This document shows positions 8,034 to 16,000 of a DNA stretch of 39,617 bases, piece after piece. The DNA is taken from the NCBI GenBank assembly GCA_017535635.1, contig JAFXTU010000018.1:1-39617 (forward strand), read 5' to 3'. Position 1 is the first letter of the stretch; every line of letters starts with the position of its first letter. The translations under genes and the position numbers were made by a program. This stretch comes from Oscillospiraceae bacterium. Lineage in GTDB: Bacteria > Bacillota > Clostridia > Oscillospirales > Oscillospiraceae. Under the pieces are notes generated by a model. The model made no database searches. It worked only from the letters and a program-made list of their open reading frames with translations, and was not told the origin of the DNA.

Positions 8034-8062
8034 TTGAAAGAAGGACCGTCCTATGGTATTCT
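8034..8062 (+). promoter_or_regulatory. Promoter of the FMN-binding split-barrel gene
   Basis: TTGAAA (8034-8039), 17 bp, TATTCT (8057-8062). Divergent from the flavodoxin promoter. The rest of 7903-8127 holds only leader sequence. Confidence 0.65.
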
Positions 8063-8127
8063 ATTCCTGCTGAAAGCCCCGGCCCAGGCCGGGGACCCGG
8101 ATCCGTAATTCTTTATAGGAGGTACCT

Positions 8128-8523
8128 ATGATGCAGGAAGTATATGATTTTCTGAAGAAGGCCGGCACCTATTACCTGGCCACCGTGGAGGGGGACCAGC
8201 CCCGCGTCCGTCCCTTCGGCACCGTGAACATCTTTGACGGCAAGCTCTACATCCAGACCGGGAAGGTCAAGCCCTGCTCCAAGCAGATGGCCGCCAATCC
8301 CAAGATCGAGATCTGCGCCTTCGCCGGGGGCGAGTGGGTGCGCATCGCCGCCAAGGCCATCAACGACGACCGGCTGGAGGCCAAGCAGTCCATGCTGGAC
8401 GCCTATCCCTCCCTCCAGGGCCAGTACAAGGCCGACGACGGCAACACCCAGGTCCTCTACCTGCAGGACGCCACCGCCACCTTCTCCTCCTTCGGCGGCC
8501 CCGACCGGGTCGTGAAGTTCTGA
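8128..8523 (+). CDS. Pyridoxamine 5'-phosphate oxidase-family FMN-binding protein
   Basis: A 131-residue single-domain split barrel. The opening MMQEVYDFLKKAGTYYLATV and then PRVRPFGTVNIFDGKLYIQT (about 25-44) are typical of small PNPOx-like proteins that bind FMN or F420-like cofactors. IEICAF (about 61-66) and WVRIAAKA (about 71-78) form the next strands. These short members are not true PdxH enzymes; many are nitroreductase-like or of unknown role. Ribosome binding site AGGAGGT 7 bases before the ATG; strong terminator behind the stop; single-gene unit. Confidence 0.85.
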   Translation: MMQEVYDFLKKAGTYYLATVEGDQPRVRPFGTVNIFDGKLYIQTGKVKPCSKQMAANPKIEICAFAGGEWVRIAAKAINDDRLEAKQSMLDAYPSLQGQYKADDGNTQVLYLQDATATFSSFGGPDRVVKF

Positions 8524-8545
8524 GAAGCATTCTCTCCGACAGAAA

Positions 8546-8581
8546 CAGGGCCGCCCTCCGGGGCGGCCCTGTTGTTTTTTT
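8546..8581. terminator. Strong intrinsic terminator
   Basis: CAGGGCCGCCC (8546-8556), loop TCCG, GGGCGGCCCTG (8561-8571), then TTGTTTTTTT on the plus strand. Also lies just past the stop of the convergent Pr6Pr gene. Confidence 0.92.
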
Positions 8582-8582
8582 C

Positions 8583-9260
8583 TTACGCTGCCGGTACTTC
8601 GATGCGCTTCCGCTTCCCCACCGCTCTCCGCAGGACCCAGAGGACCAGGGCCAGGAGGAAGGTGGCGACGAGCATCAGAGTCGCACTTATATACCAGAAT
8701 CCGCCCATGTTGAAGCCGTAGAAATCGTACCACGCCCGCCGAAAGACCACCATCACGATGTAGACAATGCCGTAAATGAAGGTGGGCAGCAGACCCAGAA
8801 AGGTGCAGCGGAAGCGGAGCGGCGGCCGCGTCTCCAGCAGGAAGCAGGAGATGATCGCCAGGAGCGGGCAGATGAGGTGGAGGAAAAAGTTGTTCCCCGC
8901 GAACATCCCCCGGAAGCCGAAGACCGGCCCCAGGAAGCAGACTACGGTGAAAAAGGTGACGGACACCGCCACGGTCCCCACATATTTCAGGGCCATGCTC
9001 CAGAGGGGGATGTCCCCGCCGCCTCGCAGGCTCCGCAGCTGCACGACCGCCAGAATCAGGGCGGCGACGGCCGCCAGGATGTTGGAATCCACGGTGAAGA
9101 ACATGAAGCAGTACTTCCCAAAGACCTGCATATTCCCCTCCCCGCCCCGGGTGAAGAAGACCGCCAGGCAGCAGCAGACCAGGACAAAAGTCAGAAGATT
9201 CAGTACAAGGGAAAGGATGCTCTTTGCGTCCAGCCTCGGAGTTTTGGCAGCCCTATTCAT
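8583..9260 (-). CDS. Pr6Pr (FAR-17a/AIG1-like) family six-TM membrane protein
   Basis: A 225-residue integral membrane protein with six hydrophobic segments: about 15-38, 50-72, 88-112, 124-142, 152-170 and 188-212. The loop CFMFFTVDSNILAA (about 51-64) and NNFFLHLICPLLAI (about 123-136) with its conserved His match the Pr6Pr pattern 'Y-F-T-x-x-S-N' and 'L-H-x-x-x-P'. Plant and animal relatives (AIG1/ADTRP) hydrolyse lipid esters, but bacterial members are uncharacterised. Start lies 36 bp below a clear promoter; the ribosome binding site (GAAGGA right against the ATG) is poorly spaced. Confidence 0.7.
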   Translation of the reverse strand: MNRAAKTPRLDAKSILSLVLNLLTFVLVCCCLAVFFTRGGEGNMQVFGKYCFMFFTVDSNILAAVAALILAVVQLRSLRGGGDIPLWSMALKYVGTVAVSVTFFTVVCFLGPVFGFRGMFAGNNFFLHLICPLLAIISCFLLETRPPLRFRCTFLGLLPTFIYGIVYIVMVVFRRAWYDFYGFNMGGFWYISATLMLVATFLLALVLWVLRRAVGKRKRIEVPAA

Positions 9261-9296
9261 TTCCTTCGCCCCCTGCGGCAGATTTGATTGTGTACA

Positions 9297-9325
9297 ATTT
9301 TACAGGATGTATGGAATTCTGTCAA
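9297..9325 (-). promoter_or_regulatory. Promoter of the Pr6Pr gene
   Basis: Minus strand TTGACA (9325-9320), 17 bp, TAAAAT (9302-9297). Near-consensus. Confidence 0.8.
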
Positions 9326-9341
9326 TCTCACAGACACATTA

Positions 9342-9370
9342 TTGACGCTTGCACAAAGAAGTGGTAAAAT
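9342..9370 (+). promoter_or_regulatory. Promoter of the URO-D-family gene
   Basis: TTGACG (9342-9347), 17 bp, TAAAAT (9365-9370) with TG one base upstream (extended -10). Its -35 lies 16 bp from that of the divergent Pr6Pr promoter, so one regulator could touch both. Confidence 0.75.
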
Positions 9371-9425
9371 TATCTCAAGAATATGTGCAGATTGTCCAAC
9401 TGCACGGGAACAGGAGGAGATGGAA

Positions 9426-10673
9426 ATGACACCGGAGGTCCAGGCAAAATACGACGCGAAGAAAAAGCGCATTTATGACGCGGTGGCGCTGAAGGAACCG
9501 GACATGATCCCGGCGACACCCTCTGCGGAGCTCTTCCCCGTCTTCAACGCGGGGTTCACGGCGGCGGAGGTGGTCTACGACGCCAGCATGGAGAAGATGA
9601 AGATCTCGCTGGAAAAGTATGTGAAGGATTTCGACCCGGACATCCATCCCGGCCTCTGCAACATCCTGGCGGGCGAGGGACCGGGGCTGGAGCTGACGGA
9701 GCCCAACAACCTCCGCTGGGCGGGGATGCCGGGCGCGCCCATCGACGAAAACTCCCTGCAGCAGCACATCGAGTACCCGAATCTCCTGGACGAGGAATTC
9801 GACGAGTTCCTCACCGACCGCACGGGCTGGACCTTCCGGAAGCAGATGCCCCGGAATTCCGAGCTGCTGAAGCCCATGGCCATGCTGGCCGGCGGGGCCA
9901 GCGACGCCAGGGGCCTTGCCCGCATCTTCTCCACGCCGGACTTCAAGCACATGATCGAACAGTTCCAGAAGATCAACGACTTCTACGCCTACCACGACCT
10001 GCAGGCCGCCCAGGTGGTGAAGTACATTGAGGAGCTGGGCTACCCCAACCTGCGCACCGGCATGGCCGGGGCCCCCTTCGACAGCTACTCCAACTTCATG
10101 CGGGGAACCATCCTGAGCCTCAGCGACCTCTACGACAACCCGGACTTCGTCCTGGCGAGAGTCGAGGAAAACTACGAGCGGAGCATCCAGATGATCCGCA
10201 TGAGCAAGGCCACCGGGCCGGAATTCGTCTTTATGCCCCTGCACAAGGGCATGGACGGCTTTATGAGCGACGAGCACTACCGGAAATTCTACTGGAAATA
10301 CCTCCAGGGGGTGATCCTGGAGATCATCGACGCAGGGAAAACGCCCTACGTCTACACCGAAGGGAAATACAACTCCCGGCTGGACTTTCTCACGGAGGTC
10401 CCTCCCGGCAAGGTCATCTACCACTTCGAGGACGTGGACATGGCCCTGGCCAAGCAGAAGCTGGGCGGCATCGCCTGCATCACCGGCGGCTACCAGCCCT
10501 GGAAGCTGGGCTGGCAGACCAAGGAGCAGGTGCGGGACGAGGTAAAGAAGCTCATCGACACCTGCGCTCCCGGCGGCGGCTATATGTTCGAGACCAGCTG
10601 CGGCCTGGACTACGCCAAGCGGGAGAACGTGGAGGTCATGTTCGACACGGTAAGGACCTACGGCAAAGCCTAA
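9426..10673 (+). CDS. Uroporphyrinogen decarboxylase-family protein (corrinoid methyltransferase-like)
   Basis: A 415-residue protein of the URO-D/MtaA/CmuA superfamily. At this length, without any hem gene nearby, and with divergent N-terminal sequence, it is more likely one of the anaerobic methyl-transfer members, which move methyl groups between a corrinoid protein and coenzyme M or folate, than true HemE. YHFEDVDMALAKQKLGG (about 337-353) and YMFETSCGLDYAKREN (about 384-399) hold the His and Cys that line the metal site in MtaA-type members (family knowledge; ligands not proven here). ATG 9426 was chosen because AGGAGG (9412-9417) is 8 bases away; ATG 9420 would be only 2 bases away. A hairpin (CCGATGG/CCATCGG, 10679-10700) follows the stop. 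The minus-strand cobalamin riboswitch at 11041-11252 points at this gene's 3' end. Confidence 0.75.
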   Translation: MTPEVQAKYDAKKKRIYDAVALKEPDMIPATPSAELFPVFNAGFTAAEVVYDASMEKMKISLEKYVKDFDPDIHPGLCNILAGEGPGLELTEPNNLRWAGMPGAPIDENSLQQHIEYPNLLDEEFDEFLTDRTGWTFRKQMPRNSELLKPMAMLAGGASDARGLARIFSTPDFKHMIEQFQKINDFYAYHDLQAAQVVKYIEELGYPNLRTGMAGAPFDSYSNFMRGTILSLSDLYDNPDFVLARVEENYERSIQMIRMSKATGPEFVFMPLHKGMDGFMSDEHYRKFYWKYLQGVILEIIDAGKTPYVYTEGKYNSRLDFLTEVPPGKVIYHFEDVDMALAKQKLGGIACITGGYQPWKLGWQTKEQVRDEVKKLIDTCAPGGGYMFETSCGLDYAKRENVEVMFDTVRTYGKA

Positions 10674-10720
10674 GTATACCGATGGGCCGGTGTCCATCGG
10701 AAGCGGATTCGATTAAAAGA

Positions 10721-10830
10721 CAGACTGACGGACCGGGCAGTGGTCCAGGCTGCTCGGTCCGTCCGTCTGAACAGGAGGTGGAGGATTATTTCTACGGGCC
10801 GCAGCCCGCGGAAATCGCTTTTGTTCCCTC
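10721..10830. repeat. Structured 110-bp repeat, copy 1
   Basis: On the plus strand CAGAC (10721-10725) closes with GTCTG (10765-10769) around a 14-bp stem (one G-T) and loop TGGTCCAGG (10741-10749). It is followed by AACAGGAGGTGGAGGATTAT, then a small CGGGC/GCCCG hairpin at 10795-10808. Copy 2 begins at 10831. Stem bases differ between copies while pairing is kept, which suggests the folded form matters. The functional strand is unknown. No protein fits here. Confidence 0.75.
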
Positions 10831-10940
10831 CAGACCGGACTTTCGGGCAGTGGTCCAGGCTGCCCGAGTCCGTGTCTGAACAGGAGGTTGGAGGAATTAT
10901 TTCAAACGGGAGAGAAGTCGGCTCCCGATGAAACCGGAAC
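10831..10940. repeat. Structured 110-bp repeat, copy 2
   Basis: CAGAC (10831-10835) pairs with GTCTG (10874-10878); inside are CGGACT/AGTCCG and CGGGCAG/CTGCCCG stems and the same loop TGGTCCAGG (10851-10859), exactly 110 bp from the loop of copy 1. The conserved AACAGGAGGTTGGAGGAATT follows, then CGGGAG (10907-10912) pairing with CTCCCG (10922-10927). Confidence 0.75.
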
Positions 10941-10961
10941 AAAAATCAGGTGCGCCAATTT

Positions 10962-10999
10962 TCAATAGAAAACTGACACACCCGTTATTTGTGTGCTCA
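10962..10999 (-). terminator. Probable terminator (expression platform) of the cobalamin riboswitch
   Basis: On the minus strand TGA-G-CACAC (10999-10991) pairs with GTGTGTCA (10981-10974) with one bulged G, followed by GTTTTCTATT. A second hairpin, CCATAG/CTATGG (11004-11026), lies between it and the aptamer. The T-tract is short, so strength is uncertain. Confidence 0.55.
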
Positions 11000-11040
11000 C
11001 ATGCCATAGCCTCTTCCAGACTATGGTGAAACCGGCCAAA

Positions 11041-11252
11041 TCAGTAAGTCTTCTGACTCGTGCTGGGAGCGTTCGCTCTGCGGGAGCTTCCTACCTTCCC
11101 ATAGACAAGCTACAGTGGAAGCCTTTCGGCTCACATCCCTTTGGATGCTTCGGAGATCCCTCACACTTACAGCGTCGGATACGCGGGGCTTTGCACCCCA
11201 TTCCATCTACGCCCGGACCTGATCTTCGGCCTTTGCGGACCGGACGACTGAC
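11041..11252 (-). ncRNA. Cobalamin riboswitch (AdoCbl/class-I-like) with no gene downstream on its strand
   Basis: Reading the minus strand, the conserved blocks come in the right order: GGTGCAAAGCC (11197-11187), CCACTG (11118-11113), GGGAAGG (11100-11094) and the B12 box GAGTCAGAAGAC (11059-11048). GTCAGT (11252-11247) can pair with ACTGA (11045-11041) as the closing helix. A promoter lies just upstream at 11318-11290. Downstream are a hairpin, a modest terminator, the two 110-bp repeats in antisense, and then the antisense strand of the URO-D-family gene. No minus-strand ORF of quality follows for more than 1.4 kb. So it is either a regulator of a non-coding antisense RNA or a remnant that lost its gene. 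Confidence 0.9.
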
Positions 11253-11289
11253 CGCCATGAAATTGTTGCGTTCCCTCAGGAACATCCAT

Positions 11290-11318
11290 ACAATAGCATA
11301 TTAAAGCGGGGATTGCAA
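11290..11318 (-). promoter_or_regulatory. Promoter of the riboswitch RNA
   Basis: Minus strand TTGCAA (11318-11313), 17 bp, TATTGT (11295-11290). The expected start, about 11283, is some 30 nt before the aptamer's closing helix. Confidence 0.65.
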
Positions 11319-11355
11319 GCCCTATTTCGCTGAAACTGAAATTATTTCTCATTTA

Positions 11356-11463
11356 TTCCGGTTCAACGAAAAGTTGAAGTCCGGAACGGCATCTGCTTCG
11401 CCGCGGCAGTTCCTCTGCACCCTAGCCTCTCCGGAATGCCCTTGCGAAGGCAGCCCCGGAGCG
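11356..11463. other. Two hairpins in the gap after the SLH-SGNH gene
   Basis: TTCCGGTTCAAC (11356-11367) pairs with GTTGAA-GT-CCGGAA (11373-11386) around a GAAAA loop. A second, CTCCGG-AA-TGCC with GGCA-GC-CCGGAG, lies near 11428-11455. Neither has a good T-tract on the minus strand; they may still end or protect the SLH-SGNH transcript. Nothing else is seen between 11320 and 11481. Confidence 0.4.
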
Positions 11464-11481
11464 ATATAATAGGCATGGGGA

Positions 11482-13002
11482 TCAGGACTGAAAAACTGCC
11501 GAACGCATCCACTCCGTCCAGCGCAGGCAGCTCTCCGGGGTCAGGTGGATTCCGTCCCAGGTGTCCTTCGCCGGAATACTCCCCGTTTCATCGGCAAAGA
11601 AGTCCCACACGTCCAGCAGACCCAAGCCCCGTTCCTTTGCCAGCTGACGGATCACTTCATTGATCCTCCGGCAGTCTCGATTGGACAGCTGTACACCCTC
11701 CCGGAGCAGATCCTCATTCACCGGCGGCGCGGTGCAGAGGAAGAGCTGGGCTTCCGGCTGCAGCTCCTTCAGCCGGTCCAGGAACGCGGCGTAATGGTCG
11801 TAAAAATACTCAGAATCAAAGCTCATCTCGTTGGTGCCGTAAATGAGGATGATCTTGCCGTACGTCACCTCACTGAGCCGAAGCCACAGCAGATGGCCTA
11901 CATCGCCTCGGTCATGATAGAGGCCGTCCGGGCTGCCGAAGATGCTGCCGCCGCTGCTGTAGAGGATATCCGGCTCCGGCAGCTCCCCGTACATGGAAAG
12001 ACCTCCGCAGAGGGAATTCCCCAGGAGGAGCGCGTCGTTGAACCATTCCTCCGGCACAATGTATCGAAGCAGCGGCTGCCGCTTTTCCGGCAGGAGATAC
12101 CGATAGATGAGCATGGCTCCCTCGGCTCTGGTCATGGTCCGCTCCGCGTGGAAGCAGCCGTCGTCGTAGCCCCGCATCAATCCGGCGGCGTATACTTCGA
12201 CGACTGCCTCCAGATCATAGGAGGGGATCATCTCCAGGTCTCCCAGCTGAGGTATAATGGCCTCCCGCTTCGCCTGAACGATATAGCCCTCCTTCTCCGG
12301 CAGCAGGGAAAGGCGGGCCAGAATTCTGGCCACCCGGTTCCTTAAGATGGGCTCGTCAGGATTCTGAACATCATTTTTCGTCAAAATGCCTTCGGCACGT
12401 CCGTATTCCGCGTAGGGCTTCCACCAGTTTTTCCCCTCCGGCTCCACCGCGTCCGGCACAAAGGGCGCCAGCAAGAGCTTGAAGAATTGGGCAAAGCTCA
12501 TGGTCTCCCCAGGCCGGAAGGTCCCATCCTCAAAGCCCCGCAGGATCCCTTCGGAGCTCAGATACTCCACCGGCTCATAGAACCAGTCCTCCTCCGACAC
12601 ATCGGAGAAGAGCGGCTTCTGAGGCTCCGGATCTGACTCCGGGTCTGCCTCCGGCGCGGGCTCCGTGCTGAGGGCAGGTGCCGACTCCGCTTCTTCCCCG
12701 GCCGCCGTTTCCTTCTCCGGCGCGGGTTCCGGCTCGGTGCCGTGTTCCGGCTCGGTGCCGGAGACCTGCCCCGCCTCCTGGGCAGCCTCAGAGCCATTCT
12801 CCGTCCCGATCTCCGCTCCGGCTTCCATCTCAATGGCAGCTTCCGGTTTCGCTTCCCGATCAGACTCCGGTACGGCTTCCGTGCCGGTTTCTGCCCCCGG
12901 CAGTGCGTCGGGTCCAGGTTCGCCCTCCGCGGCGAAGGCCGCCGTCCACAGAGAAATGGCCAGCAGGAGGCAGAGAATGGTTTGAAACAGTTTCTTTTTC
13001 AT
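11482..13002 (-). CDS. Secreted S-layer-homology protein with C-terminal SGNH (GDSL) hydrolase domain
   Basis: A 506-residue exported protein. Signal peptide 1-25 (KKKLFQTILCLLLAISLW, cleavage after AFA), then an acidic Glu/Pro/Ala-rich linker (about 26-128), then two or three SLH-type repeats (about 131-305; FSDVSEEDWFYEPVEYL at 132-148, AAGLMRGYDDGCF at 272-284), which bind cell-wall polymers. The C-terminus (about 316-506) is an SGNH hydrolase: LLGNSLCGG (326-334, S330 in place of the usual GDS), YGTNEM (388-393) and WDGIHLT (482-488, D483 and H486). It would act at the cell surface, perhaps removing acyl groups from wall glycans. The ATG lies 6 bases beyond a TATGAT -10 box with no ribosome binding site, so it may be translated from a leaderless message. 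Confidence 0.85.
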   Translation of the reverse strand: MKKKLFQTILCLLLAISLWTAAFAAEGEPGPDALPGAETGTEAVPESDREAKPEAAIEMEAGAEIGTENGSEAAQEAGQVSGTEPEHGTEPEPAPEKETAAGEEAESAPALSTEPAPEADPESDPEPQKPLFSDVSEEDWFYEPVEYLSSEGILRGFEDGTFRPGETMSFAQFFKLLLAPFVPDAVEPEGKNWWKPYAEYGRAEGILTKNDVQNPDEPILRNRVARILARLSLLPEKEGYIVQAKREAIIPQLGDLEMIPSYDLEAVVEVYAAGLMRGYDDGCFHAERTMTRAEGAMLIYRYLLPEKRQPLLRYIVPEEWFNDALLLGNSLCGGLSMYGELPEPDILYSSGGSIFGSPDGLYHDRGDVGHLLWLRLSEVTYGKIILIYGTNEMSFDSEYFYDHYAAFLDRLKELQPEAQLFLCTAPPVNEDLLREGVQLSNRDCRRINEVIRQLAKERGLGLLDVWDFFADETGSIPAKDTWDGIHLTPESCLRWTEWMRSAVFQS

Positions 13003-13008
13003 ACGCGC

Positions 13009-13037
13009 ATCATAGCACAGCCTACCCTGAAAAGCAA
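13009..13037 (-). promoter_or_regulatory. Promoter giving a leaderless SLH-SGNH message
   Basis: Minus strand TTGCTT (13037-13032), 17 bp, TATGAT (13014-13009) with TG one base upstream (extended -10). Only six bases separate the -10 from the ATG at 13002. Confidence 0.7.
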
Positions 13038-13093
13038 CCGGGGAAAGCTCGACGAAACCTTCCGGCTTCTTTCAGTATAAGGAGAAAACCGAC

Positions 13094-16000
13094 ATGTCCT
13101 TTGTTCATCTGCACGTCCACAGCGAGTACAGCCTTCTGGACGGCGCCTGCCGCATCCCCTCCCTGGTCCAGCGGGTAAAGGCGCTGGGCCAGAATGCCGT
13201 CGCCGTCACGGACCACGGCGTCATGTACGGCGCAGTGACCTTCTACAAGGCCGCCCTGGAAGCGGGGGTGAAGCCCATCATCGGCTGCGAGGTCTATGTG
13301 GCTCCCCGCGGGATGCAGGACCGGGAGCACGGGATCGACAATGAGGCAAGGCACCTGGTGCTCCTCTGCGAGAATGAGACCGGCTACCGCAACCTCTGCT
13401 ATCTGGTCTCCCAGGCCTTCATTCAGGGCTTCTATCTGAAGCCCCGGATCGACAAGGAGCTGCTGTGCGCTCATACAGATGGGCTCATCGCCCTTTCCGC
13501 CTGCCTCGCCGGGGAGATCCCCCGCCTGCTCCGCCAGGGAAGCTATGAAGAGGCCAAGGCCGCCGCCCTGGACTTCGCTGAGATGTTCGGGCCGGAGCAC
13601 TTCTATCTGGAGCTCCAGGACCACAGCCTTCCCGAGCAGAGGGACGTGAACCTGGGCATCCTCCGCCTCCACCGGGAGACGGGGCTTCCCCTGGTGCTCA
13701 CCAACGACGCCCACTATCTCACCAAAAAGGACGCGGAGGTCCAGGACGTGCTCCTCTGCATCCAGACGCAGAAGACCGTGCAGGATACGGACCGGATGCG
13801 CTTTGACACCCAGGAATTCTACCTGAAAAGCGAGGCGGAGATGCGCTCCCTCTTCCCCGACTGGCCCGATGCAGCGGACAACACCCAGGCCATCGCGGAC
13901 CGCTGCAGCGTTGAGTTCACCTTCGGGGAATACCACCTGCCGGAATTCCAGCTCCCGGAGGGAGAGCACAGCGCCAGGGACTACCTCAGACGGCTGTGTC
14001 AGGAGGGCCTCTCCCGCCGCTACGGGGAGAAGGCCGCAGGGCTGCGGGAGCGGCTGGACTACGAGCTGAAAACCATCGACGACATGGGCTTCAACGAGTA
14101 CTTCCTCATTGTCCGGGATTTTGTCCGCTTCGCCAAGACCCACGGGATCCCTGTGGGTCCCGGCCGGGGCAGCGCCGCGGGCAGCGTGGTGAGCTACTGC
14201 CTGGAGATCACGGACGTGGACCCCATTCGCTACAACCTCTACTTCGAGCGCTTCCTGAACCCGGACCGGGTCAGCATGCCCGACATCGACATCGACTTCT
14301 GCGTCCTCCGCCGGGGCGAGGTCGTAGATTATGTTAACCAGAAGTACGGCAGCGACCATGTGGCGCAGATCGCCACCTTCGGCACCATGGCTGCCCGGGC
14401 CGCCGTCCGGGACGTGGCGCGGGCCCTGGGCATCGGCTATGGGGACGCGGACCGGGTGGCCAAGCTCATCCCTGCGACTCTGAACATGACTCTGGACGAC
14501 GCCCTGCGGCTCTCCAAGCCTCTGAAGGACCTGTACGACACGGAGGAAAGCGTCCACAGGCTCCTGGACATCGCCAGGGCCCTGGAGGGGATGCCCCGCC
14601 ACGCCTCCACCCATGCCGCCGGTGTGGTCATCACCCGGGACCCGGTCTACGCCTACGTCCCTCTGAGCCGAAACGACGAGGTGGTGGTGACCCAGTACCC
14701 CATGACTCAGCTGGAGGAGCTGGGGCTTTTGAAGATGGACTTCCTGGGCTTGCGGAACCTGACCGTGCTCTGGGATTCGGTGGAGCGGGTGCGGAGACGG
14801 GCGCCGGGCTTTGATCTGAACGCCATTCCCGAGGACGACCCCGCCGTCTACGACATGCTCACCGCCGGAAAGACTTCCGGGGTGTTCCAGATGGAGTCCA
14901 CCGGCATGACCGGCGTCTGCGTGGGCCTGAAGCCCCAGAACATCGAGGACATCACCGCCATCATCGCCCTCTACCGGCCCGGCCCCATGGAATCCATCCC
15001 CCGCTTCATCGACTGCAAGCAGCACCCGGAGAAGATCCGCTACAAGCACCCGCTTTTGGAAAGCATCCTCTCCGTGACCTACGGCTGTATCGTCTATCAG
15101 GAGCAGGTCATCGAGATCTTCCGAAAGCTGGCGGGCTTCTCCCTGGGGCAGGCGGACCTGATCCGCCGGGCCATGTCCAAGAAAAAGCAGAAGGAGATCG
15201 TCAAGGAGCGGGAGGCCTTTGTGAACGGCGATCCCGAGCGAAACATCCCCGGCGCGGTGGCCAACGGGGTCCCCGCCGAGACGGCCAACGCCATCTACGA
15301 CGAGATCTTTGCCTTTGCCAACTACGCCTTCAACCGGGCCCACGCCGTCTCCTATGCCATCATCGCCTATCAGACGGCCTGGCTGAAGGTCCACTACCCC
15401 TGTCAGTACATGGCCGCCGTCCTCTCCAGCGTGCCGGACAAAACCGAGAAGATCGCGGAATACATCGCCGACTGCCGCGCCTCCGGCATCCCGGTCCTGC
15501 CTCCGGACATCAACGAGTCCGGCGAGAGCTTTACCGACACCGGAGACAGTATCCGCTTCGGTCTGGCGGCGGTGAAGGGCATCGGGCTCGGCTTCATCCG
15601 CACTGTGGTGGCGGAGCGGGACCGGGGCGGCCCCTTCTGCTCCTTCCGGGACTTCTGCGAGCGTATGTGCGGCCCGGAGCTGAACAAGCGGGAGGCGGAA
15701 AGCCTGATCAAGGCCGGGGCCTTCGATGCCCTGGGGGCCAACCGACGGCAGCTCTTGGCCGTCTTCTCCAAGCTGATGGACGACATTCAGGCGGACCAGC
15801 GGGGCAATCTGGAGGGACAGTTCGATCTCTTCGGAGGCGGCGAGGCGCGGAAGGAGGAGCCTTTGCCGGAGATGCCGGATCTCTCCGCCAGGGAGAAAAT
15901 GAACCTGGAATGGGAGGTCACCGGCCTCTACCTCTCCGGGCACCCTATGGACGATTATCGGGAGCAGACGCACAAGGCCGGAGCCTCCCCCATCGGCGGG

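Noticed and set aside
10721..10940. CRISPR array or ANTAR-binding tandem hairpins
   Set aside because: Only two units with 110-bp period and no spacers rules out CRISPR; the 9-nt loops lack the A1/G4 hexaloop of ANTAR targets on either strand.
10670..10942. A 90-codon minus-strand ORF that could be the riboswitch's target gene
   Set aside because: It only translates the two structured repeats, starts without a ribosome binding site and resembles no protein.
11356..11463. Second riboswitch upstream of the cobalamin aptamer
   Set aside because: Only two simple hairpins are seen; no conserved riboswitch core recognised.
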